From Sapria himalayana (lineage: Eukaryota; Streptophyta; Magnoliopsida; Malpighiales; Rafflesiaceae): DNA of 64,000 bases. The notes beneath the pieces were generated by a model. The model worked only from the letters and a program-made list of their open reading frames with translations. It did not search any database and was not told where the DNA came from. The translations under genes and the position numbers were made by a program. The stretch spans positions 135,510-199,509 of the forward strand of contig JAREIK010000807.1 in assembly GCA_029783825.1 (NCBI GenBank), read 5' to 3'. Positions 49,201 through 61,956 of this stretch are shown one piece after another; the stretch's first letter is position 1, and each line of letters begins with the position of its first letter.

Positions 49201-49800
49201 GAAATAATTGCTAGTGAATGATGACTCACACGACATCAATGATATCTAGGTTTGACTATAAGTTTGAGATGTGACGATCTGAACCATACAAATTTATTGT
49301 GGATATTAGAAGACTGACATGTTATTATTGCTAATTACTATTGATTGTCATGATTTTTACTTAGTTTTCTAATTTAGTATTATTTGTGATATCATGATGA
49401 AATCAAAATCATGAAATAGATATATTTTTTTATTGAGTTATGATTTTTATTTATTTTTATTTATTTTAATTTATTTTTAATTTAAAAATTAAAATTCTAT
49501 TTTAAAAACTAACATTATATGACAAAGTTAATGCTTACAGTTTCTCGCCTGATGCCTAGTGGCTACTAGGCATTGGCTGACGGGTTGGCATGGCCAGTAT
49601 AGTTTAGTGGCAATGGCCACAAGCCATTGGGCACCGGCTAGTTGCCAATAAGCTAGTGTTAGCATCCGGTAGCTAGGATCTAGCCAACTAGCTAGAGTGA
49701 GGGGACATAGGTAGTGGCCAGCCCAACACACCACGCTGAGAAAAATGGGTCTTTGGGCCATGTTAGCACTCAGCAGCCAGGCGCTCCTTAGTCATGCCTT
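49000..49800 (+). repeat. hAT 3' region, duplicate copy 1
   Basis: Contains the dimerisation tail and a GC-richer 3' non-coding block (49535-49800) with CCTAGTGGCTACTAGGCATT and GCCATTGGGCACCGGCTAG. It aligns with 50036-50860 at a spacing of about 1.03 kb. Confidence 0.82.
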
Positions 49801-50035
49801 AAGAGCAGGTGTGCCTTAGGCTCTCAATAAGTGAAGGCACCACAATGCCCTTGCCATAGTGACTCGCTTGGGGGGAGGCATGCCCATTTGTGAAGGACAA
49901 AAAGGCATTAATTACTGCAAGCGCTCATGATGAGAGGCAATCAGTTTAAATGCTGTCCCTCTCCCACCGCAAAAATCAAACCCGAAGAGATGCATTATCT
50001 CTCTACTTTCTTCATAAAATTACTAAAAATCATAC
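49801..50035. other. Spacer between duplicated hAT tails
   Basis: Continuation of GC-richer hAT-tail sequence (CTTAGGCTCTCAATAAGTG) and a short AT-rich stretch. No gene seen. Confidence 0.4.
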
Positions 50036-51010
50036 AAATTCATCTATCTCATATTATCTAAGATTATATGTGATTTACTAATCTTTTTGGTATCTTTCAT
50101 ATTATTGAGTTTATTTTTTTTTGTGATTATTTATATTATTTTAGATAAGAGATTGATATTATGACCATATATCTTAAAAATATTCTCATGCTTAAAAGAC
50201 ATGAGGATTCATTAATTAGTCTTTAGGATCAAGTGAAAAAATTACTAGTTGATGATGACTCACATGACATCGAGGGTATCGAGGTTTTGAAAAAAACTTG
50301 TGATGTGACAATCCGAACCATACAAACTTATCTTGGATATTACAAGACTCACATGTTATTATTGTTGACTACTATTGATTATTGTGTTTTTTACTTAATT
50401 TTCTAATTTATTATTATATGTGATATTGTGATAAGATCAAAATCAAAATCACGAAATAGATATATATTTTTTGATTTGACTCTTATTCATTTTCCTTAAC
50501 AATATAATATAGTTTATTTTTAATATTTAAATAGTTAAAAATTTAAATTATATTAAAAAAACTCTATATGACAAAGTTAGTGTCTATGGCACCTAGCCCG
50601 ATGCCGAGTGGCCACTAGGCACTAGTTGATGGGTTGACCTAGCCAGTATAATTATGTGGCTATGTCCATAGGTCATTGGGCATTGGCTAGCTTCTAGTCA
50701 GCCAGTGTTAGTACCAGAAACCAGCCAACCAACCAAGGTGAGGTGGCATAGGTTGTGGCCAACCTGACCTTGTCCTACCCAAAATGTTTGGCCGGGAAAA
50801 GTGGGCCTTTGGGCCATGTTAGCACCCAATGGCCATGTGTACCTTGGGCATGCCTTAAGACACTAGCTAGTACAATCAAATGGTTGTGGCCATAGGCCAC
50901 TAGGAATTGGGTGGCTGCTAGCACCTAGTGTTAACCAATGCTAACATGGCCATTGGGAATTGGCTAGTGTTAACCACTGGGAATTGGCTGCTAACAGCTA
51001 GTACAATAAT
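50036..51010 (+). repeat. hAT 3' region, duplicate copy 2
   Basis: It repeats the tail SHIISKIICDLL, ILDKRLIL and LKIFSCLKD, then the 3' block with CCGAGTGGCCACTAGGCACT (50602-50621) and GGTCATTGGGCATTGGCTAG. After 50860 the GGCCACTAGGAATTGG motif is repeated several more times up to 51000. It is more diverged than copy 1, suggesting an old duplication or two independent insertions of related elements at one place. Confidence 0.8.
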
Positions 51011-51019
51011 AATTACAAG

Positions 51020-53330
51020 TAAGAGATTAAGGAAAGAGCCAATATTTTATTTTGTAGATGATTATATGATGTTGCAATTCATTTAATATAGTGAACTATA
51101 TTAGTTCTTAACCAATGCTTGAGATAACCGGGTAATATGATTTGAAATATAAGAGATCTAACTTTCATTATGTAAGAGTTACTAGTCTAAATAAAGAATT
51201 AATTCTTACAAAGAATTTGATATTTTATTTAGTAGATAGTTATATAATACTATAATTCATTTAATATAGTCAACTATATTAGTTCTTAACCAATGCTTGA
51301 ACGGCAAATGGGCAATATTACATGAGATATAATAGATTTAATTTTTATGATGTGAGAGTTACTAGTCTAAAAAAAGAATTAATTCTTATAATGAATTTGA
51401 TGAAGAATCTTTTTACATAATGGAAGTAAAATGGATATTTAATTATACCGAATGAATGAACTGATAAGAAAGAAAGAATGTTGGTGAATTTCATGGTGAA
51501 TTTATAAAGAAAAATCATGTATTCATGTTTATTAAACCTATTGATATTTTTTTATGATCAAGATGAAAGATAAATTATTTAAATTATTTGATAGTTGGGT
51601 GAAAGAAGTTAACAAAGATAATATTATTCAAGTTATAATAGATAATATTTCAAATTATGTGATGGTAAATATTTAAAATTTAATTTGATTTTTTTATTAT
51701 TTTATTTAGGTTATTACACATTATATATTATTTCTATATTAAAGTTTATCTTTAACTTATATAGGTAGATTGTTGAAATAAAAAATAATAATATTTATAA
51801 TGGATACTATGTATTGCATATTGTCTTGACTTATTATTGAAAGCTATTAAAAAACTATGATATATCAAGAAGAGAATAAAGTGAGTTATATTTATATGTG
51901 GTTGTATTTATAATAAAGTGAGATTGCTTAATATGATTAGATGATTTATTGAACAAAATTAGTTGTTAGGGCTTACAATGATGTGGTTTGTAATGGTTTT
52001 CATCACCTTATCTTGTATTAATAAATAAAAAAATAACTTAAGGAAGTTATAAATTGGCAAAAGAGGAAAAGAGGAAAAGAGAAAAAATATAATTTTTATG
52101 CCTTATTTTTAGAAAACTGTAATATTTTGTTTGAAGGTGTCAGACCGTCTTGTACATATTCTTTGCTTGGTGGTCGGTGAAAAGAGGCATAGAATGAGTT
52201 TCATTTATGTTTTCATGCAAAAGGCAGAAAATAATTATCAAGAGCTTTAATGAGAGTAAAAAGAAGTATAAGGAAATCATGAAAATCTTTAATCGGCATT
52301 GAGAGATTCAGCTTCATCAACCTTATATTCAGCTAGAAATTTTTGTACACAGAGTTTTATTATAATACAAAAGGATTAGTAGTAAATCTAGATTCAAAAA
52401 TCTTTGAAGATGTATGTAAATGTATGTTGAGATTGATGAAATAGAGAGGTTAATAAGATACGATTATATCATAATTGGACTCGTACATCCATTCTCAATA
52501 CCTTTTTGATTATGATTTTTCCATACGACCAAAGAAGTCTTAACTATTAGGTTAGTTTTTTTATTTAGTTATTTACTATATTTAAATTAATATATTTTTT
52601 TATTAAAATATATGAAATATTTAGCTGATAATTTATTTATATTAATTATAATTGAATAATGAAGTATATTTGGATCTAATATTAATTGTTTCTAAAAATT
52701 TGTATTGTGCCATCTCAACCTAATATATAGTGTATCTGGTTGTGAAATAAATTAACATATCTTGAGAATGTAAATTATTAAAATAATTAGGAAAAATTAA
52801 TATCTTTATTTTATTATTTAATATAATATATAATCTAATAATCATGATTTTTTTAGATTTATAACAAGAGGAGAAATAAGTTGGAATATTAATGCTTGAA
52901 TGATTTGATGTACATTAAGTACAATTGAGCCTTGATAAAAAGATTCAATGAGCATCATATTATTGATTTTATTTTTTGGAAGATATAAATTATAACATAA
53001 ATAATTGATGAAAAAAAAGAAGATGAATATGATGCTGGAAGATAATTTAGCATTTGAGAGTAATGATTTAACTTGTGGTGTTGTTGTAAGAGCTAGAGGA
53101 GCTAAAGGTTTATATAAAAATTAAAGAGTGTTCAAGCAAAATATAAATATCAAAGTTAATATCATCAAGTTTTAAATATACTTTTACTTTTATTTTGATT
53201 GATGAAGATGAAAAAATGACCCAGTTATCAGGAGATGATGATTAAGACAAGTGAGAGTTCAAGAGTGATAATGAAACAATTGATAATCATGATGATTTTA
53301 TGGATTTAGAGCTTGAGCAAGATCTATAAC
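51020..53330 (+). pseudogene. hAT transposase with DUF659 domain, broken
   Basis: A second, different hAT protein. Remnants in order are: SYKEFDEESFYIMEVKW (about 51400) and DKKERMLVNFMVN (about 51457-51495), the DUF659 start; IIQVIIDNISNYVMV (about 51625-51670), equivalent to the ENVVQVVTDNASNY motif; IQLHQPYIQLEIF (about 52300), the W..QL..PLHAAAYFLNP region; SKSRFKNL and EIDEIERLIRYDY (about 52390-52465); KRRNKLEY*CLNDLMYIKYN (about 52867-52925), the C-terminal dimerisation segment; and an acidic tail NHDDFMDLELEQDL followed by TAA at about 53328. Numerous stops and frameshifts. A 178-bp tandem duplication lies within its 5' part. The GC-rich 17-bp repeat at 53640-53930 is probably its 3' non-coding end. 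Confidence 0.78.
51041..51402 (+). repeat. 178-bp tandem duplication inside the DUF659 hAT
   Basis: Landmark TTAGTTCTTAACCAATGCTT occurs at 51101 and 51279. Each copy ends GAGTTACTAGTCTAA and AAAGAATTAATTCTTA. It duplicates part of a transposase coding region. Confidence 0.85.
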
Positions 53331-53639
53331 TATTTATTTTGTATATCTTTTTAAATTTTTAATTTTTGTTATACAAAAAATATTTATGATATTTTATTTT
53401 TATTATTGATATGTTATATTTGAAGTTTAATTTTTTAACTTTATTTATTGGATTGTTAAAATTCAATTATTTTATTTTATTATTCTTAATGATAGTGATG
53501 TTGAGAAGTACAATAATATATATTTTTTATGTTTAATGTTATTTTCTTTTGATTTTATTTTAGTAATTGATAAAAATATAAATAATTCTTTTGTTAGATA
53601 TAAAAATTTTATGTATTTTTATGTAGAGTATGTCACAAA

Positions 53640-53940
53640 AAAAATTTCGCCTTTATTGCCCCTTATGCCTCTATGCTCCAAAAGGGTTTTTTGCCTCGAA
53701 GCACTTTGCCTTGGTTTGTCTTGCATCTCGGTGTGTTTTGTGGCTTGGTGCGCCTTGCGCCTGGGTGCGCCTTGCGCTTGGGCGCGCCTTGCGCCTGGGT
53801 GTGCTCGTGCCTGGATGCACCTTGTGCCAGGGTGCTCCTTGTGCTTGGGTACGCCTTGTGCCTGGGTGTGACTCGCACCTCAATGTGCCTTTCGCCTTGA
53901 TGAACCTTGCATCTCAATGCTTATTGTGTCTCAAATAACT
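53640..53940 (+). repeat. GC-rich 17-bp tandem repeat
   Basis: Eight or more units of the form GCGCCTTGCGCCTGGGT, degenerating outward to GTGCCTTTCGCCTTGAT. It is a rare GC-rich patch. GCGCCTTGCGCC-type repeats are familiar from the ends of plant hAT elements, and this one follows the DUF659 transposase by 300 bp. Four overlapping short frames on both strands are artefacts of the repeat. Confidence 0.88.
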
Positions 53941-55200
53941 ATAGACGAGCCTATCTCCTACGATGCTATGTCGATATGACACCACCTGATTGACATCTTT
54001 AACTTAAACATCTGAAAACCTAATAGAAATATGATTAAATAGAGATTTAAGTAGCTGATCATATTTGTTGTTGACTGTTCAAGATATATTTGGATATATC
54101 TATTTCGTGATAGATTAGAAGTCTTCTTTAGATAAAATTTTTTATAAATTGATAAAAACTCAATTCGATAGAATAATAAAAATTTAAAAATAATAATATA
54201 TTATAATTTATGTCATATCAATTTAATATTTATTATATAGATCATCATATTATATACTAGACTTTTTTGTAATATCATACCTTCAACAAAATAAGGTGGC
54301 AAAAGGAAGAATAGACAACTGATTGAGATGACTCATATTTTTACTTGGAAAGAGTATTCCAAAATTCTTGTCTTCTAAAGTTTTTATTTCACTTATTTTT
54401 TTTGGAATGTTCTTTATGATGAGACAAACTAGTATCCAAGGCCTTGAGTTATGTCTTTCTTGGATACTTTAGTTCCCAAAGAGAGTATATTTTTTACCAT
54501 TGACTGATAAAATTTTAATGAGTTTTGATGTTAATTTTTAATAATGATTTATTCTTTAACATGCTTAGGAAGAGTGTGAATAATATTACATTTGGATTCA
54601 TCACTCTGTCTCTTATCTATAACCCTGCATGGACTTTTAGTTGATAGAGAGAGTCACTCATTGACTATATTTGATCATGTTGGTTTTGAGCATGATATTA
54701 TTCTCATAGAATCAGCATACTTGCCAACAAATTTAGATTATATTGAGTCTAGTGAAAGTGAGACTTCTCTAATAGAAGGATTTTTTTTCATATCTAGATT
54801 ACATAGTATTAAATGTGTGTGCACCAATACAGACTCATAATGTTGTAAATTATGACACTTGAACATTCATAACTTAGTGTATATACTAGATGAGAGAAAC
54901 ATGCCCAGCTTGATAGGATAAGAGGCGATACTATCGAGGAGCCAAACAATTTTATAGGCAGTTCCTCTGACCTTGTCCTTTTGATTGCTCTATGAAAAGG
55001 AGAGAAGAATGGTACTCAATTCTCGATTTCACATAGTTCGTTGCATTCTTATTTTATTTATTTCTTTTATTATTTCTCTCGATGATACTAGCACGATCTT
55101 TTTCTGAGATATTATCTCATTTAAGAATGTGTCAGACAATGATATATGAGATGTATATCCTTAACTATAATGAGATCAGACAACTAATATCATGAACTTT
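53941..55200. other. Region without a recognised gene
   Basis: Mixed sequence between the hAT tail and a copia fragment. An 82-codon + frame at 54592-54840 has no recognised domain. It may be the decayed upstream part of the copia element that follows. Confidence 0.4.
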
Positions 55201-55205
55201 GAGAA

Positions 55206-55730
55206 AGTTTATTGTTGGATGCATTTTATTGTTTACTATGAAGGCAAGTTTTGATGAAAAATCATATCAACTTAAAATGAGATTTATAGTGATGTGATAC
55301 AATCAGATATTTGGTATGAAATATCATGATACTTACTCTATAGTGATCAAGTTGACTTCACTACGTATTTTCTTTTTTTTACAATATCTCACGGTTAGAC
55401 TATACACAAACTAAACTTGAAAAAAATATTTTTGTATTATAAACTTGAGTTTGAGGTATATATGAAGCAACTACTAGTGTTTTGGGTAGTACAATCAAGT
55501 GTGGTTTGAAGTTGTAGTATGTATTATATGGTCTAGAGTAGTCACCTGAGCCTAGTTTGCAAGGTTTTTTGTTGTAGTCACTTTATTTGAGCTAATCAAA
55601 TACATTATTGATTTTTATTTGTTCTTCTTGTGGATACATATTATCTCATGTAAAATTTTTTATTGGTAGAGATAATAAAAAGGGTTTAGGACATATTGTC
55701 TTATATAAATTTTTGGACTACTTGGAATGA
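55206..55730 (+). pseudogene. Second Ty1/copia reverse transcriptase fragment, broken
   Basis: The plus strand reads YNQIFGMKYHDTYSIVIKLT then SLRIFFFFTISHG and TIHKLNL, aligning with the start of copia reverse transcriptase (G.DY..TYSPV.K..S.R, W.I.QLDVKNAFLHG). EFEVYMKQLL follows, equivalent to EEVYMKQPPG, then LYGLEQSPEP (LYGLKQSPRAW) and LLIFICSSCG. It is frameshifted several times with stops. Opposite in orientation to the copia element at 27670-31592 and clearly another copy. LTRs were not found. Confidence 0.8.
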
Positions 55731-58100
55731 ATGAAATGTGAGTGATTAAAATAGTTGCAACAATATTTTGGCAACAATATTTTTGGATGTGGGATTGTTT
55801 TCACAAGGAATTAGTGTAATGTAGTATCAGCGCAAATGCACTATCAATATAACATGGGGTCTGTTTTGTTTATTTTTATTTTAATAAATCTTTTATATTT
55901 TTTGTTGAATCATATTTCTTGGATATTCATATATATTTTCATATTGAATTGTATATATTCATCTGTGATTGGAAGAGTTGGATTTTGATAATTAAATTTC
56001 TTAAACAACTAGAATTTTTTTAGGCAAAATAAAATGGACTAAAATCATCTTTTAGAATAATTTTTTTCAAAAAATTATCCTAAAACTGTCATTGAGATAA
56101 CTAAGTCTTTATTCTAGTTTTTTTTATTGACATATACAACTTTAGTAAATTTAACTATAATTTTTTTTTGTTTTTCATTTATTTCTTTTTACTTTGTTTT
56201 TAAATATCCAAATGAATTTTTCTTTTTTGCCATGATATATTGGAAGTCTTATTGCAAGTTTATTCAACAAGCAACAGTTGGAATGTTAAATTATTTCAAC
56301 TAAGCTTGATTTTTTAGGCATGGAGATCAAATTTAGTAGGAATGGAAGTGGACATGCATGAAATATGGCACTATTAAGCAATGTCGGATCACACGTAGTT
56401 ACCTTTAGAGATTTTCATCAACCAGCTATTATTGTTGGTGGATGCTTTGCAATATAGTAGTGATACTCTCTGTTTTCCATATATTTCAACATCTCATATC
56501 TTATTCCAATCCAGAGGTTTGCTTTTAAGTTTATTATCTGACAATGTAAATTCTCATTTATCATCATGATCATTGTTGGGAATTTACCTTGCCATTTGGA
56601 CCTACCTAAACTAATCCATGTTCTAATCTATTCCAATCCATATATAAATATTTTTTATTTTTTTTTATATTTTTTGTAACTTACCTAAATAAAAATTAGT
56701 TTAATAGTAGACCTATCTATATATAATTAAATTGATTCTTTGATATAATTATTAATTATTTTGAGTGTTCATTTTATTTCTCTCCCAAATCTTTACCTTA
56801 TGACTCATCAATTATATTTATTTATAATCTGAACTTTTTGAATATCATTATTATAATTTTATGAGTGTTTATTATTATATTATTCTTAAATATGTTTGGG
56901 TGAAATAATATTGAGCTAATTGATTACTTGGAATTTTTTTGCATTACATATATATTGGAGATAATGCATTTGTATAATGATAAATATCTATAGCTAATGG
57001 TAATATATCTCAAGTTCGAGACTTTTTAGACGTAGTCTCTATAATTTTTGGGCGGTAAGACTATCGATATATTAAACTCTCTCAGATCTCTCATTAAAAT
57101 GGAATCTTGTATACTGGGTATGACTTCCACGACCTCCATTTATTATATATATTTTTTTAATAATAGGAACACCCGATTTATGACCTGCTCAATTTTTTTT
57201 TCTTTATTTATAATTAGGGTTTGCTATTTGAGTTATGATATAGTGTTTTATTTTCTTTTTTCTATCATAATATTTTCTTCTTTAATTTATAAGCTAGGGT
57301 TTCTAAATCATAAAAATATGTCTGCATTTACATGGTGTTACTATACAATGTGTGTACTTAGTTTATGTAGTAGATCTACATGGTAAATAGCTGACGTGAC
57401 TATAGAGTGATGTCGATGTTGTGTTAGTGTTGATGTGGAACAATGATAGTGTGTGTGTTTGTGTGGAGGACAAGATTTTAATGTATTATCAGCGTGGTGG
57501 TGGCATCAACGTAGTATTGTGCAGTGACTTGACAATGTGATAGTATCTGTGGTATTGAGGCAAAGTGTATGCAGTGTCTGATAGTGTGGCAGTGGCAGAG
57601 GTGTCAACATGGTATTAATGTGTATGGTGTAGTGTTGTGTTGTGTTGTGTGCATAATAAGAGTGAATGGGTAATAGTTTGGGCATTATGGTGTAAGTGTA
57701 ATAGTGAAATGTGGTGTGAAGTGTAGTGCAGTTCACTATATGAAGAGCGATGTAATGTGTAGTTCACATAATCTCATATGGAAATCAGTTTCCTTAACTT
57801 GGCTGTATATTTTTTAATTATTGGGGTCTTATTAATAACTTAAAAAGTCAGAATTGCTTAGTTGTATGTTTTTTACATAGTTGTAGCTTAGTCATAATTG
57901 TACAACTATATGTTTTCTTTACATAACTGTAACTTTAAAGTTGGCCACACACCTAACTTTTATTTATTTTCTTTATGCTTTGATGAGAGTACTCAATTTG
58001 TGAGATGCCATAATGATTTTGTCTTCTATATAAGAGTTTTTTATGTATGTTTTTAAATTAATTTTTTCCAGTTGCTAATCTTCAATGATATTATTTAAGC
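55731..58100. other. Region without a recognised gene
   Basis: AT-rich with a GT-rich stretch at 57370-57740. A 112-codon frame at 57048-57386 has hydrophobic runs but no recognised family, and its composition is that of the surrounding AT-rich DNA. A minus-strand frame at 57506-57736 reads His/Thr/Leu-rich low complexity. Part of this may be the decayed 3' half of the copia element. Confidence 0.4.
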
Positions 58101-58139
58101 ATTATAATTTTAATATTTTATATTATTTTCTATATTAAA

Positions 58140-59060
58140 AGTATGTCATGGTCTATATATGAGTGATCCTTGAATTACCCAATCTTCTTATATAATAATT
58201 TAAATTTGACATTATAAAAAATAATAAAAATATAAATACTAATAAAAATTTATATTAAATATGATTAAAATAACTATTTTTTGATTATAATTTAATTAAA
58301 ATAGTATACTTAATTTTATCTGAAATCTTTATTTATGATATTTAAATATTTGTATAACAAAACATTATATAATTTATTATATAATTATAATATTTATAAA
58401 ATATTTTAATTAATATATAAAAATATATAAAAATTACATCTAATAAAAAACTAAAATAAACAATTGTTTGATTACAAAAAATTAATAAAATTAAATGAAT
58501 AAACAAATAAATAAGTAAATATTTATAAAAATAAAAGTATAAAATAATATTTTATTATTATAGGAATTTTTTAAAAATATAATTACTAAAAGATTTTATA
58601 TTTTTGAATTATTAAAAAAAATTTTTAATTTTTCAGAAATTTTAAAAGAAAAAAAGTTGATATTTTAAGATTAATATATTGTTGATTTAATTACATCAAA
58701 AAAATTTTGATTATTTAAAAAATTAATATTCCAGTGTAGTTATTAAATGAATGCTTCAAACATTAAAATTTATAATGATTAAAAGATTTTAATTATATGC
58801 TTTTATAATTATTTCATATTATATTAATAAAAGATAAATTGAATTCTTATAAATTTATAACCATATAATATATATATATATATATATGAATACTTTATTA
58901 TTATATAATATTATTTTATTTATTTATTAAATAATATCATTTATGCTTAAATAAAGATCTATTTCTATTATTTTATTTAAATTATTTATTTTTTATAATT
59001 TAATTTTAGTGTTATTTTTTATATTTTATTTTATAATAGTTTAGAATATATATATAAGGT
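58140..59060 (+). repeat. AT-rich CACTA arm, copy C
   Basis: Related to copies A and B. The outer landmark GTCATGGTCTATATATGAGT (58145-58164) precedes GATCCTTGAATTACCC; the inner landmark is CTTATAAATTTATAACCATA. It lies inside the 32-kb element with no CACTA terminus of its own in front of it. Confidence 0.5.
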
Positions 59061-59069
59061 TTTATTAAA

Positions 59070-59470
59070 ATGCTTTTTATCAAAAATAGAGCCCACACTT
59101 CAAACTGTGCATTTAATGGTAGCAATAACAATGTTTTAGGGTTCTCACAAAAGATCTATAATGTCATAGCTTACTGTGGTGTTCAAATAGACATGAGAAC
59201 AATGCTTGTAGATTGGGCTCCCATCTGCAAGCTCTTCGTGTGGGTAAAACCCCCTCTGCTGGCAGTTTCACACCATGGACACTCCAATATGCTTAGATAG
59301 GTAAAAGATGGGTGGACTAGATTCATCAGTGGGGGCCATAACAACTACTTTTGCTTCAGGCAACATAATCTGATACGAGTAATGAGTGTGCAGATCAACT
59401 GATGACATGAAGAAACTCTATGATGGATGTGTATGAATTCATTGGATAGTGATGTTCGACGTGTTGTTAT
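59070..59470. other. GC-richer gene-like island next to arm copy C
   Basis: Composition rises sharply at about 59075. A + strand frame of 76 codons (59070-59300) contains WAPICKLFVWVKPPLLAVSH, and another stretch follows around GWTRFISGGHNNYFCF after a stop. No family is recognised. The position matches that of captured exons next to copy B, so this may be another captured host fragment. Confidence 0.35.
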
Positions 59471-60535
59471 TTCACAGGTGAGTAATTTCTTGCTTGTTGC
59501 TCGACCCTATTTCTTTTTATTTTTGAGTTTCATAGAAAATGTTGAAAATTTTAGTATTTCGATTTTATCTAATTTAGAAATAGTAACTTACTTTTTTTGA
59601 AGAATAAGTCAATCATAAAAATCATACATAAGAAAATATATTTGGGTAGATGTCCCATTTGAATTACAATGCAATATTGTCGTGCTAAGCTTTATCTAGA
59701 AATTAGGAATTATGAATAGACTTGACATAGATTGGCCAATCCTATTCTTTTTCATCATATATGTGTATAATTCAAATTGAATGTACATACTCATTGTTGT
59801 GTTGTCATATGCATTGTGAGGAGTCCCTACTTAATGCATATCTTAATAGTCTTATCTTTAAAAATTAGAGAAATTATATCTGATGAGTCTCAAACTTGAT
59901 ATTTATTGTCCTTGGACAAAATAATTGTTATTGTGTCAAGATATGATCTTCATTATATTCATGCGATATATATTTTCATAATGATTAGTTCGTTTTGTAT
60001 TCTTTCTGCACAAATATATTTTATTTTAAAATTTTTATGAGATTTAGTGAGGTGAAGTTTATATTTTGTTGCATATTTAATAATTTTTGCCTTTGCGTGC
60101 TTATGTATAGAACCGATGATGAAAATTATTATTCTAAGCCAAGAATAAAATATCATGTATTAATTTTTATTTTGAATTATTATAGTTTTGTTAAACTTGA
60201 ATTTTTTATGTCTGTTTTAATGGTGCTATTTTTGAGATTTATTGCCTAGTGAGACGAGACATAATACTTAATGATAAATTGATGGTCAAAGAATAACCAA
60301 TATGAAAAATATTGAATATTAATAATTTTATCTCCTAATTTTCTAGCTGTCTTGATTATATGAGTCCACTAAAAAAATTAAGTTTTATTCTTATCTTTAA
60401 TTTATTGTTTAATTTTAAAATTCCAGTGTTGTTCTTAAAGAGCCTATTACAAGATTTTCCTAAAATGTGATATATAAAGTAAGGTGCATTTTATTTTGCA
60501 TATACTTTATATAAAAACATAAATAATGTTGGGTT
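59471..60535. other. AT-rich region without a gene
   Basis: No domain, repeat or RNA gene recognised. Two overlapping frames on opposite strands at 59959-60249 are of AT-rich composition and unsupported. Confidence 0.4.
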
Positions 60536-61185
60536 TTGTTTTAGTAGCAGCGGTGGCGGCGGCACCGGCAGCAAAGGCTATGGCGGCAGCACCGGCAGCA
60601 CTGGCATCACCGGCCGCAATGGTAGTAGTGGTAGAGGTGGCAGTGGCGGCAGTAGCATGGCAGTGATGGCAGCACCAGTAGTAGCGGCAGCACCGGCAGT
60701 GGCAGAAACATTGGCAGCGGTGGTAGTAGCTGTAGCGGTAGAAGTGTCGGCAGTGGCGGCAGCGGCAGCACTGGCATCAGCGAAAGTGGCATTAGCGGTG
60801 GCATGTGGAGACATCAGTGACAGCGGCGGCGGCTGCGGCATCAGCGGAAGCGGCAGGATCAGAGGCAGTGCCAGCATCAGCGGTAGCGGTGACATCAATG
60901 GCAGCGACGACATCAGTAGCAGCACCGGCTGTAGTGGCAGTAGGGGGTGCAACAGTGGCGGCAGCGACTGCAATAGTGGCTGTGGTGGAAGCAGTGACAG
61001 CAGGAGCGACATCACCGACAGTGGTGGTAGTGGTTGCAGTGGCGGTAGCAGCGGCAGTGGCGGCATCGACGACATCAGGGGCAACGACTACAGTAGCGGC
61101 AACAGCGATAGCAATGACAGTAGCGGCAGTAGTAGGGGTAGCGGCAGAGACAGCGGGAGCAGCAACAACGACAAAAAATGTGGTA
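60536..61185 (+). repeat. GC-rich triplet-repeat island, copy A
   Basis: About 650 bp of imperfect GCA/GCG/GGC/GTA triplets, for example GGCAGCACCGGCAGCACTGG, abruptly bounded by AT-rich DNA. Because the period is 3, open frames appear on both strands (Ala/Val, Ser/Gly, Pro/Leu-rich), none with a recognised domain. It is followed directly by a palindromic array. Its counterpart is at 61957-62570. Confidence 0.9.
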
Positions 61186-61420
61186 TATACATACGTATAT
61201 AGTCGGTATATACATACGTATATAGTCGGTATATACATACATATAATACTGTAGTATTTTATGTACATATATACTGAGTATATATGTACTCAGTATATAA
61301 CACATAATACTGTTGTTTATATGTACATATACTGCAATAATATATGTATGAGTGAAATGCTAGTATATATGTACATATTTACTGCAGTAATATATATATA
61401 TATTAAAACATAATTTTTTT
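61186..61420. repeat. Palindromic TATACGTATA-type array, right copy A
   Basis: TATACATACGTATATAGTCG units, then TGTACATATATACTGAGTAT-type units. Equivalent, inverted, to the outer part of the left array. Confidence 0.85.
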
Positions 61421-61425
61421 ATATT

Positions 61426-61944
61426 TATTTTGAATTGATTGAGTGGTTTAAAATTCTTACAGATATGGTACCACATTATTTTGCATTCGAAGCTCGTATA
61501 AGCATAGGGATTTTTCAACATACATGATGCACCGTGTTCGGACAACTTTTTCACAGTAGAAAGTTGGTGATCGGAGGAGGGAGAGAAAGCAACGTCAATG
61601 CATGGATAGATTATACATTATGCACTGTCGATAGATATATTGATTAATAAGATGTAATATAATTTTGTTATATTTTTGTTTTAGTTATTTAAAATATTGT
61701 ATTAGAATAAGTTATTAAATGAATTTTTTTTGTTTAATTTACAATTTTCATTTATAGTTTCCATTTTTATTCAATTTAATATAAATATATTAAATTATTT
61801 AATTAAATTTTTGTTGAAGCTGTATTACAATCAACTTTAATTTGTATTTGTTCATGTCTATAATAAATGTTATTATATATTTGTGAATATGTTTGTGTGT
61901 CTCTGAATTTTTGGGTAGTATTTTAGCCTATTATAGGTATGTAA
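61426..61944 (+). repeat. Right subterminal segment, copy A
   Basis: 61426-61680 matches the reverse complement of 32170-32410, including GAATTGATTGAGTGGTTTAA and ACAGATATGGTACCACATTA. 61820-61944 matches the reverse complement of 33760-33880. It lacks the CACTA terminus, so copy A is an internal duplicate of the outer module. Confidence 0.85.
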
Positions 61945-61956
61945 AAATATATTATC

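Noticed and set aside
53536..53938. Five overlapping frames on both strands
   Set aside because: They are by-products of the 17-bp GC-rich repeat.
57048..57386. 112-codon frame with hydrophobic stretches
   Set aside because: F/I/Y/L richness is what AT-rich DNA gives by chance, and no family is recognised.
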